This document shows positions 55,240-64,000 of a stretch of DNA of 64,000 nucleotides, one piece after another. Position numbers and translations under genes: made by a program. The stretch is taken from assembly GCA_015680685.1 (NCBI GenBank), contig MNCI01010715.1:67787-131786 (forward strand). The letters are read 5' to 3'. Numbering within the stretch: position 1 is the first letter of the stretch; each line of letters starts with the position of its first letter. The notes under the pieces are model-generated. The model worked only from the letters and a program-made list of their open reading frames with translations, made no database searches and was not told the origin of the DNA. The DNA is from Gnetum montanum (Eukaryota; Streptophyta; Gnetopsida; Gnetales; Gnetaceae).

Positions 55240-56020
55240 ATGATTTTGCGATCTTGTAGAAATTTTCTATAAACCTTTGATAATATCTCATATGGCCTAA
55301 GAATGATCTGACATCCTTCATTGTCTATGGCTTCTAAGTAATGTTTTGTATGACTCTTATCTTCTCAAGGACTACTTCTATTCCTTTCTAAGAGACTTTA
55401 TGCCCTAATACAATCCCATCCTAGACCATGAGGTGGCTCTTTTGCTAATTGAGCTTTGAGATTTATTTCTACACAGCTTTTCAATACCTACTCCAAACAG
55501 TCTAGTGCTTGCTTAGAATCTAGCTTGTATGTGGAAAAATCATCCATGAAAAATTCAACACCATTTTCAATTTTCTTTTGGAAGATACTAAGTACTAGTC
55601 TTTGGAATGTAGCTAGTGCATTAAAAAGACCAAATGACATCTATTTGTAGGTAAACATTCCCCATGGACTAGTGAATGTTTTTTTCTCCTAGTCCTTGGA
55701 TGCAATGTGAATTTGATTATATCCATTGTATCTGTCTAAAAAACTATAGTACTCATATCCTGCGATAGTATCCAAGATCTTATCAACAAATGACAAAGGT
55801 AAGTGATCCTTGAATGTGGCAACATTCAATAATCAAAAATCGATGCATACTTGCCACTTGCCCCTCTTCTTTGGAACAATTAGTAAAGGATTGAACCATT
55901 CACTATTTTCAATAGGATAGATGAACCATGCCTTCAATAACTTTTCTAGCTTCTACTTGACTACTTCTTTTAGTTTGGGATTAAGCCTTTGAGGTTAGTG
56001 TTGTGGTTTGACCGCTGGAT
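55240..56020 (-). pseudogene. pol: Reverse transcriptase, GypD, decayed
   Basis: The minus strand shows LEKLLKAWFIYPIENSEWFN, PKKRGKWQVCIDF, LLNVATFKDHLPLSFVDKIL, YYSFLDRYNGYNQI (first catalytic Asp), MSFGLFNALATFQRLVLSIF and VEFFMDDFSTYKLDSKQALD at about 55510-55570 (F-x-D-D). Upstream (56040-56240) lies the linker EPLELKVLLVA, a stop, then EYAFL. Confidence 0.87.
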
Positions 56021-56479
56021 TGGTATATATCTAGTGTTGAAAAATTCTTGGATCAATAGCTGTGATCTCATCATAAGACCATGCAAATGCTATTGACCAC
56101 TTGTTGACAACTTCCAATAACTTCTTCTTCTTATCTTCATTTAGGTTGGCATTTATTATTATTGGCTTCTTGTTATCTAAGAAAGCATATTCTTATGCTA
56201 CTAGTAAGACCTTTAGTTCCAATGGTTCTGGTGCTATATTATCTAGGATCTCTAACTGTCCCTAATCTATTCCTTCCTCTTGATTTGTACATTGGTAGAA
56301 ATGTCTTTTTCTTAATTGTCCTAACTTGTCAATGTCTTCTACATAGGCACTAACAATATGATTTGTTGGTTCCATGTATTTGTTGGATTCTGTCTCTTCA
56401 TTTGTGACCAACCACTAGGTGCCTTCCTATTGAGTGGTAGTCTTATATAGGCATTTTTGAACATACATTTTCTCTATAA

Positions 56480-57010
56480 AATTCTTGCATGCTTTGGTAT
56501 TTTTCCATTGAATAGCCCGTATTCTCTACACATAGTTGCACCTATTATCATTATATGTGATACATGGAACTCTTCATCTTTGGATGATACTAGCTTTATC
56601 TTCCTTGGAGATTTCCAAGGATAAGTCTCAAATACCAAGCTTAGCATTAATAGTGCTAAGCCAAGCCCTTCCCATTATGATTGGAAAATCTTCCTTATTT
56701 TTACCTACATGAATTACCAAGAAATCTACAAGGTAGGACCAACCATTAATGGTGATGATCACATCATCCACTTGTCACAATGGAACTATGATCAATTGGT
56801 CTGCAAGCTCTAGATAGATGTTGCTCTTCTTTAGCGATAATAGATTCTAGGCCTAATACATGTCTTGTAATATCAAGTTTACTTCTGCTTTGGAATCAAG
56901 TAGAGCCTTACACAGTTTGTGCCCTACTACTTGTAGATACACCAAGGAACTTCCCAAATTTGTTCACTTTTGGGGAAGTGCTCCTACCTTAATCCAATGA
57001 ATGATCATTT
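56480..57010 (-). pseudogene. pol: Protease domain, GypD, inactive
   Basis: The active-site loop reads ALLDSKAEVNLI at about 56875-56915, with Lys in place of the Gly of D-S-G. NIYLELADQLIIVPL, GWSYLVDFLVIHVGKN and FPIIMGRAWLSTINA follow (56640-56690). It would process Gag-Pol in an intact relative. Confidence 0.8.
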
Positions 57011-57099
57011 GCACCAGCATGATAGTCATGATATTTGGGGTTGACAAAGATGGAATCTTGTTGTTTTGAGGAGGATTATATGTGAATGGAGTGGAAGTA

Positions 57100-59529
57100 G
57101 ATGTGCTCCCCATCCATTGAACCTTCTTTGGACTAGTTTAAAAGAATGATCATTTCTTGGATTCTGGTTAATGTATGATCACTTCCTCTTGCATGTTAAC
57201 TATCTTGGTTTTACTTTTCTATTTGGCTGAGATGGTAGTTTTGCCTACATTATAGGAGGTGGCACTGGTGGTAAAGGATTTGAATGTTTATTTGAGAAAC
57301 CAGTTGCTTGTGGATGCATGTATGAGTTTGAATCTATCCTTGGTAGTGTCAATCTATGGTATTCAGCTTGATGACATTGTGAAGCTTGAACAATTACATT
57401 ACCTATAGATATTGGACGTTGCACATAATGTCCATATGGGTATGGCTGCTGATATGGGTACTATTGGTGTGGTGGTGGCATGGTCCATGATTGGAATTTT
57501 TTGCATTGTTAATGATATTTCTCCTATGGTTGTGGGTAGGCTCCATTGGGATAGTATGTGGGTTGGAAGGCTTACCTATATTTACCTTGAGGGTAAGGTG
57601 ATTGTTTGGGCATCCATCTCTTGATAAAGTTAGGGTTAAGTGCATATACCCTTGTTTCTTGTAAGTGTGCCATTACATGATAACATCCTTTGGGATGTTT
57701 GTATTGGCATACAACACATCCTTCCTCATCTTTGGAGCTTGTTTTAGAACATTCAACTATTAAGGCTAAATCTCTTTTCTTCTTCTTGTCTTTGCCTTTC
57801 TCAAAGGCTTGCTTAGTTCATTCCTCCACTATCTTTAGGGTTATTGTAAACTTTTCATCAATTGAATCCCACATCATCTCTACCTTAGCTAGCATGTTAG
57901 TGATAGATTTTTGAATGGGTAGATTCTTCATTTAAATCATTTGGTCCAAGGTTCCGTCTTCTTGTGGATCACAAACTCTTGCATCCCTTTTTTAAATGGA
58001 TGGATCTCTCTCATATTCTTCTATTGATTCTCTTTTTCTTAATTTTTCCTCTTCCTTCACCACTTGATTGATTAATCTTTGTATTTGATGAATAGTCATT
58101 TTTGATAACTGACCTTGGGCATGAATTCCAAGGGCCTTCCTAGTCTTGTTTGGAAGCCCATCAATAGTGTGCCTCAATTGCTCTTGTTGAGAAAATCCAT
58201 GGCCTAGACGCCTATGCAATAGTGAATAATATCACTCCATTACTACATCAAGGGATTCATGGGTCCCTTGTTCCCATCCTTGGATCTATTTTCGTAGATT
58301 GGACATCCAAGAATAAGTTTGATATTTTTCATTTAAAAGTTCCAGCATGATACTCCATCTCCTGATTGATTTCAGTTCAAGTGATCTATACCAACTTTCT
58401 ACTTCTTTCATAAGTATCCTTGGGAATAACTTTAATTTCTGCAAATCACTTTCTATGTTTAGTAGAATGCAAGCATCATGGAATGCTTGAAGGTAATGTT
58501 GAGGATCAACATTGTAACCACCCTTAAATTTATGCATGTTATTCATGTCTAGCCACTTGTTGCGGCTATCCCTTACATGCCTAGTCGGTATATAGATAGC
58601 TTCATGGATATTGATCATACTTTAGGTTTCCATCAAGGGTTCATCATCATGATCAGGTTCATGATCTCTATTGTAGTAGTGCCTCCTTTGGTGCTCATAA
58701 CTTTCATGATCATCTCTTCAATCTTTATGCCTTCTTGGTTCATGATCCTCATATTCTTTATCTTGGGCGATGGTTATAGCAATCATGAGCTCTTCATTCT
58801 TCCCTATCATGGTCTTAGTACCTCTATCTCCTCTTGTCAGAGTCAACCAATGATCATGAAGATGAGGATGAGTTTGTAGGAGAATGATGCCAACTTGTCC
58901 TCCCTCTATGACTCTAGTATTCCTCCTTATGGAATTCAGCAGAAACTCTTGGCCTTGAGTTCTACTTATACTTGGAGTCTATTGCCTCCATTCTAGGAGT
59001 CGTTGCTAGGATGGAATGTAATTAAACTTTAACAAGTTCTTTAATTCGGATGATAGATATCTGAGAAGGATCCTCATGATTATGGTGGAGCTTTTTTGCA
59101 ATAAATGCATCACCATCAGCCTCTTCTAGGACAATTGAAGTGTTAACATGCTTCCCTTTGTTATGTACATGCTTAATTTTCATTGTAGCATCTCTTTTCA
59201 TTTACTCTTATGTGGGTTGATGGGGCCTTGTCATGTGCTTAACCACATGGTATCCTTCCTATACCCAGTTTAGATTCATTCCACTTAAGGTAGCTTAAAG
59301 CATGCTAAGTGCTACTCATTATAGAGGTAGGACTATGTTGCCTTGTATGTCTCTCCACCTCATTTGCCAATCTTGATGAAGATGAAAGTAATTCTAGATG
59401 GTATGGATCATTGTGAGCATATGTAATTTTGGTTTGCATGGGCATCCCCTAGTCTTCTTTCTCACTAGTTCTATCATTACCTCTTTGTAGTTCTTTAGTA
59501 GATAATGATTAATCTTTAAGTGAAGCCAT
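57100..59529 (-). pseudogene. gag: Gag polyprotein gene, GypD, decayed
   Basis: The start at 59529 (MASLKINH) was chosen for position; the N-terminus differs from the MSSS type. Then come MRWRDIQGNIVLPL, a Ser/Arg-rich segment (about 58740-58920), INIHEAIYIPTRHVRDSRNK and LQAFHDACILLNIE, the gag core LFPRILMKEVESWYRSLELK (58380-58440), HRRLGHGFSQQEQLRHTIDG (58150-58220), knuckle CVVCQYKHPKGC at 57681-57719 (C-x2-C-x3-H-x3-C, the most complete one here) and a Pro/Gln tail (57400-57640). Several stops and frame slips. Confidence 0.85.
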
Positions 59530-59652
59530 GTTGAAACTATGATGCCTGTTAAGTATGTGTGTTTTCAAGTTGACTCTAGGATTGTAGGTTTTAACTTTGA
59601 ATTCCTGATACAACCAACTTTGTGAAATCAACTACTTATCACACATTGACTA

Positions 59653-59671
59653 TTCCTAGCAACGACTCTAA
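59653..59671 (-). promoter_or_regulatory. Primer-binding site of GypD, tRNA-Asp type
   Basis: The minus strand reads ttagagtcgttgctaggaa, 13 of 19 positions matching the tRNA-Asp complement. Confidence 0.75.
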
Positions 59672-60525
59672 TAATGAGTGGTGGAGTAATCCAACACCCA
59701 ACCATACAAGTCACAAGTATTCACACATGACCTAATTGTAATTCATAGATAGACAATGTTGATATGCTAGTAGTTGAGTTGAAGTTCAAGAGCATTGTCT
59801 TCCCACATGGAGCTAGTGAAATCTAAGTGTAAGCGTATGGTTTAGCTCACTGTGAGGTGTATGATAGTTGATGTTGTGTGGCAAAAATTACTCCTAAGCA
59901 TAAACATAATTAGATGAAAATAATTTCTAAGTCTAGGTAATAGCAAGTAAGTGGATCTATTCTATCATAAGTAATAGGTATCTGTTCCCAGTCCTTTGAT
60001 CACATCTTGAACTTATGCAGTTGGCACTAGGTTACCAAGTGAAGTCATCACTAAGCGAATCGAATAACACTACTACTGGGATTACTAGATAACTACACTT
60101 AACATTCAAAACTTGTTGTACAACCATATTGATGTACTAAGTGTGCATGTAAAGTAAGTACTTGAAAAGGTATAGTGCTAATTAAGAAAACATGGAAAAT
60201 TAGTCTAAGTAAACAGAAAGTAAACTAAGTGATGATGCAATGATGCAAAACAACTCAATCTTTATTACTGTTCACAAATTGTGTCCAAGTATAATCTATT
60301 CGAATAAAGACCACATTCATTGTTTAACATCATACTACAAGCATACATTTTATCACTAAGTTACAAAAACAAATTAATAAAGTCTAGTTACTATGAAATG
60401 AAAAGTTATGTAGATTGTGCACTCAAGTGTCATATTTATAGGTCTACACACATCTCAATATACCATATCACCTATGACATAGCATGGACTATGATATCAT
60501 TGCTAACAAAAAATTTATTTTATCA
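59672..60525 (-). repeat. 5' LTR of GypD
   Basis: 854 bp. The minus strand starts TGATAAAATAAATT and ends CACTCATTA (relatives CATCA). TATA cctataaatatg at about 60432-60443. GTCTTTATT (60304-60312) and AATAAAGATT (60259-60268) frame the poly(A) signal. U3 contains GATATC/GATATGG units. Confidence 0.85.
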
Positions 60526-60596
60526 TCTTTGGTTCAAGGATACTTTATCCAAGAGTTGAAAAGGGATTCCCCACTAATAAGAATAATTTTTGTGAA
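60526..60596. other. Short spacer between GypD and GypE0
   Basis: 71 bp without features. tcttt at 60526-60530 would be the right target copy of GypD. Confidence 0.5.
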
Positions 60597-61427
60597 TGAT
60601 GCAATATCATAACTTTGCTTATGTTATCATAGATACGATGTAGTGGGTCTTGGTCTTGATTATAAATATCAATCGACCATCACATCAAATGAACAACTTT
60701 CATTCAACCCTTAGTGAAATTCTTGAAATTTCTTTCTGTGAGTTATACTTAGAGTTATAAGTGAATATCCATAGTGTAGTAACTAACAGTTGTATAGAGT
60801 CTTTATTCAAGTGGATTGTACCTAGAAATAATTCATGATTAGCAATAAAGATCAATATTGTTTCTTACCATCGTAGAATCTCACTTAATTTACTTTTATT
60901 TCTAATATATTTAATTTGATTAAGTTCTTTACATTTTTAAGTACTTTACTTTTCCAATGTCCATTAGTAAAGCAGAATAAGTGCAACTAGTTTCAAGTGT
61001 TAAGTGTAATCATTTGATAACCTAGTAGCGACTTCACTTGATTCACCTAATAGTGAATTCACTTAGTAGCCCCAATAATGGTTACATGAGCCCAAGGTAT
61101 TTATGACAAGCTAGGAATGGATGCTTATCACCATAGGTTAGGATATATTTACATATTTGTTATCACCTAGATTTAGATTTTATTCTCATTTTCATTATGG
61201 AAACACTTAGGATTAATTTAAGTCCACAGCATCATGATATCATATACCTCACTAAGAATTAAATCATACTACTTGCACTTTACTAACTCAACATGAGAAG
61301 ACAATGATCACAAACCAACTATCAACCACTAGCATACTGACATTGTCCATCCACGAATTATGATTTGGTTGAGCGTGAAAACTCGTGGCTTGTATAGTAA
61401 AGTGTTGGAATACCCAACCACATATCA
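60597..61427 (+). repeat. LTR of GypE0
   Basis: About 831 bp, TGATGCAATATC...CACATATCA. TATA tataaata at 60661-60668. GTCTTTATT (60799-60807) and AATAAAGAT (60844-60852) frame the poly(A) signal. U5 has three degenerate repeats of (c)acttgaYtacctartagtg (61010-61080). The left border is inferred from the TGATG-like terminus. Confidence 0.78.
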
Positions 61428-61576
61428 TTAGCATCATTATTGGAGATGTGTAAATGTTTTTTTAGTAGTTGATTATATAAGAGTTCATTGTATTAAGAAT
61501 TACAAAGTCTATCTTGCACACTTGAATTAATTCTTTTAACACACACACACTCAAAATCACCAAAAATGTAATATGG
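61428..61576 (+). promoter_or_regulatory. Primer-binding site and leader of GypE0
   Basis: ttagcatcattattggaga at 61428-61446 is a decayed tRNA-Asp-type site. About 130 bp of leader follow, including a short CA run (61540-61551), and are then cut by the LTR of GypE1. The rest of GypE0 would lie beyond GypE1 outside the window. tatgg at 61572-61576 is the left target copy of GypE1. Confidence 0.7.
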
Positions 61577-62512
61577 TGATGAAACATTGGTTGGTTGCAT
61601 CAATAGGATTATGTCGATGTAGCCACCTCAACGTAGTTGTGTCGATGCAGTCACATCAACACAGTCACATGAATGCGTACTCATCAACGAGATCACATGG
61701 AGATGTGGTTTGCTGCATTAATGCATACCTATCAATGTAGTGTCTATTTTTGCCTATAAAAATGCATGTCTTGTTGTGTATTTTACATTCTTTTGTCAAT
61801 AAATTAGTTGAACTCTTGTAGTTTTATTCTATAGTCTTAGAGAATAATCAATGAGTGCTCGTAGTGTGGATTTGAGTTAGTTGTATGACATCTTATTCGA
61901 GTGGAAATGTAGCTAGACACATTCCATGAACAACAATAAGATTGAGATTGATTCTTATTCATTACAACACTTTGACTTAGATTAGATTGACTTTCCCTAC
62001 AATTTACTTTTAATGTAGTTAGCTAATATTTATGTTTATATGCATATTAATGAATTGGAAAAATGAGTGTAACTATTTTTGACAATAAACACATATTCAC
62101 TTGGTAATCCCATCAGTGTTATTGCTTAGTTTGCACAATAGCATAGTGCATGGTAATCCTAGTAGTGGATACATGTGTTCAAGACATGTACGAAAAGTTG
62201 GGAATGAAAACTCATTGCCTATAGGCTAGTTTAGACTTTACTTTCCATTATTAATTCAGATTAAATAATTAAGTCTCTATTATCATTAGGAGTAGCATAA
62301 AATCGAAACAACATCAACCATCATATGCCTCACCTTGGACTATAAACCATACATGACAAAGCCAACACTAGTCTAAGTGGGATGATAGCAGACTGTAATC
62401 AATGCTCAACAATCTAGATGCACAACTAGTCCCATCCATGGAATTCAACTGGATCATGCATGAACGCTTGTGATTCATATGGTTGGGTGTAGGGAGTACC
62501 CATCACTCATCA
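61577..62512 (+). repeat. 5' LTR of GypE1
   Basis: 936 bp, TGATGAAAC...CACTCATCA. U3 (61590-61740) has at least five units like gtcgatgYagYcacatcaac. TATA cctataaaaa at 61753-61762. ATCTTATT (61890-61897) pairs with AATAAGAT (61935-61942): both arms have lost one A/T relative to the other LTRs. Confidence 0.92.
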
Positions 62513-62531
62513 TTGGCATCGTTGCCAGGGA
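62513..62531 (+). promoter_or_regulatory. Primer-binding site of GypE1, tRNA-Asp type
   Basis: ttggcatcgttgccaggga, only three mismatches to the tRNA-Asp complement, all transitions. It is one of the two best matches in the window. Confidence 0.9.
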
Positions 62532-62639
62532 TGGTGCTAGTTATCTAGATTAGTTATATTATACACAATTGCTGTAAAAGTATTAATGATTTAATTTTTA
62601 TAAAATATTAATATTTTTTTTTATTTTTAAGTCATCCAC

Positions 62640-64000
62640 ATTAAAAAAATTTCTTCACATAGGACCAATAATGCATCATATGATGAAAATACTCATAGGA
62701 GAAACAATAGGTTCTATACTAAAGATAATTAGAGTGAACAACCTTAAGTAGGGGTTTCATATGCTCATTTCCACCCTTAGTACATGCAAGGACTACGTTC
62801 AATTAGTACAAACAATCCTAGAGGAGATGGAGAAATTCCTAGAACAAGAAGGGCCTCAAGGCTTAGGACCTCCTCTAAACCTAGAAAAGACAAATTAAGG
62901 GACCATGGAGGGAGATATAGAAGCCATGACAATTCTCCCAATTCCTCATCTTCCTCTTCCTCTTCAATGTCTAGTTTTGACGAAGATGAACCTAGGTATA
63001 GAGATAGAGCTTCATTAAGGGGTCAAGATGATGATAGAAATAAAACCTAAGGGCAAGATCAAAAACATCAAAGTGAGCATACGCAAGATCATCAATATCA
63101 GACAAATAGAAATACATATTCACACCATGACATGTTTGATGAAAATGAACGCTTGTTAGATACTAAGGGCTTGACACAGATTAGGGAGGTAGTTAAAATA
63201 CCCTAAAGGCATTAAAGGAATAGTTGCATCAAAGATCTTGATATGGATAACATTCCTAAATTTATTAGAGGCTATAATTCTAATAAACAACATCATTTAC
63301 AAGCCTTCCATGATGCTTGCACCTTGCAAAATATTTAATGTAAGTGGAAAAAGCTTAAGCTATTCCTTAGGATGCTAATAGATGAAGTTGAAAGTTGGTA
63401 TAGATCATTGGAACTAAATTCCATCCACTAGTGGTTCATAATGTTGGAGCTCTTCAACGAAAAATACCAAACCTATGCGAGAGTGTCCAACCTAAGAAAA
63501 AAAATCTAAGGGTGGAAGCAAGAAAATCATGAACCCTTGGATGTGGCCTTGGATAGATACTATTCACTACTAATGATGTCCCGACCATGATTTCTTTCCA
63601 AAAAAGTAACTTTTTCACATCATAGATGGTCTTCATAATCAAATAAGGGAGACCCTTGGAATTTATGCCTAAGGTCAGTTATATGAACTGAAAGCCTATT
63701 AAATACAAAGGCTAATTGAGCAGGTGGAAAAAGAAGAAGGAGAGCTATGTAAACAACAGAATGTAGAGGAATATAATTGTTACCCAACTCTTCAAAAGAA
63801 AAGGGTCCATATCTATGATGAGGAAAAAGAGGTAGCTCTTGATGAGGTTATTTCACAGCAAACCTTGCCAATACAAAACTCTATTGATGAGCTTGAAGCA
63901 ACGACAGATAAGATGTGAAAGTTGATGAACGACAAAGTTACAACTTCTATGAAAACCATAGAGGAGAAAGTAATGTAAAATGAATTAAGTGATTAAAACA
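62640..64000 (+). pseudogene. gag: Gag gene of GypE1, partial
   Basis: The N-terminal open part 62784-63050 is Arg/Ser-rich (SKPRKDKLRDHGGRYRSHDN, then a run of Ser, then DEDEPRYRDRASLRGQDDD). In the same frame the gag core follows: IPKFIRGYNSNKQHHLQAFH, DACTLQNI, MLIDEVESWYRSLELNSIH (63370-63430), FNEKYQTYARVSNLRKK and PLDVALDRYYSLL. A frame slip near 63580 precedes the C-terminal helices. 63724-63918 reads KEEGELCKQQNVEEYNCYPT. The MSSS start of other families is absent, so the true start is unclear. Confidence 0.82.

Larger units (their letters stand above)
27570..60525 (-). mobile_element. GypD: Ty3/gypsy element split by GypC and GypA
   Basis: The minus-strand pieces are 50402-60525 (5' LTR, primer site, gag, protease, RT, RNase H, integrase, non-coding region, first part of the extra ORF), 42221-43265 (middle of the extra ORF) and 27570-28848 (end of the extra ORF, polypurine tract, U3 of the 3' LTR). 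The extra ORF frame continues across both insertions once one target copy is ignored at each. Without the insertions the element is about 12.5 kb. The 3' LTR is truncated at the left, so the outer target duplication cannot be checked; the right flank is tcttt. Confidence 0.85.
61577..64000 (+). mobile_element. GypE1: 5' part of a Ty3/gypsy element nested in GypE0
   Basis: LTR, primer site and gag on the plus strand; it runs off the right edge. The gag is closest to that of GypD (Ser/Arg-rich N-terminus), and the U3 is of the TCGATG type. Confidence 0.88.

Noticed and set aside
62513-62531. tRNA-Asp-like sequence as a tRNA gene
   Set aside because: Only the 3' 18-19 nt complement is present, next to an LTR; it is a primer-binding site.

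Overview
The window looks like intergenic DNA from the nuclear genome of a seed plant with a large, repeat-rich genome. I found no host gene. Almost everything recognisable is a decayed retrotransposon, many inserted inside one another. The main signs are Ty3/gypsy elements with primer-binding sites matching plant tRNA-Asp (the Athila/Tat habit), a pre-RT segment of the PLELK...EYAFL type, and a long 3' region with an extra ORF. A Ty1/copia element and a LINE remnant are also present. Reading frames are full of stops, mostly where relatives have Gln, Trp or Arg, and almost all primer-site mismatches are transitions. That fits old, cytosine-methylated, silenced copies. The species cannot be named from this.

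Layout, using my labels. GypA-L (-, window start to 3926): gag-protease part and 5' LTR of a gypsy element. 3927-6487: AT-rich DNA with a LINE remnant (-, about 5600-6450). Copia (+, about 6660-22875): split in its reverse transcriptase by GypB. GypB (-, 10019-22621): 12.6 kb with both LTRs and a perfect 5-bp target duplication, ATTAA. 22876-27560: a gag-like remnant, a GC-rich patch, a 215-bp tandem duplication and unexplained AT-rich DNA. GypD (-, about 27570-60525): split twice, by GypC (+, 28854-42215) and by GypA (+, 43266-50401), both inside its extra 3' ORF. GypE0 (+, about 60597-61576): LTR, primer site and leader. GypE1 (+, 61577 to the window end): inserted into the GypE0 leader, with LTR, primer site and gag.

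How the elements are built. The complete type (GypB, GypC, GypD) reads LTR, tRNA-Asp primer site, gag with a His/Ser/Arg-rich segment and compact zinc knuckle, protease, RT, RNase H, integrase without a visible chromodomain, about 2 kb of non-coding DNA, an extra ORF, polypurine tract, LTR. The extra ORF resembles the putative plant transposon protein domain followed by a long coiled coil. GypA keeps LTRs, gag-protease and 3' non-coding signals but has lost RT, RNase H, integrase and nearly all of the extra ORF, so it looks like a non-autonomous gag-protease element.

Most interesting signals. (1) The non-coding region before the extra ORF carries a palindrome array plus TATA box of the same type as that element's own LTR U3: TCGATGA type in GypB and GypC, GATATC type in GypD, at the same homologous place. 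This suggests a second, internal promoter. (2) A block of about 55 nt in the same region is conserved in all four subfamilies, with stem arms that change together while still pairing. (3) A second co-varying inverted repeat frames the poly(A) signal in the LTRs. (4) Assembly faults are visible: a contig inserted backwards at 18910-19468, a short LTR joined across one n at 22175, and a 594-base gap at 48033-48626.
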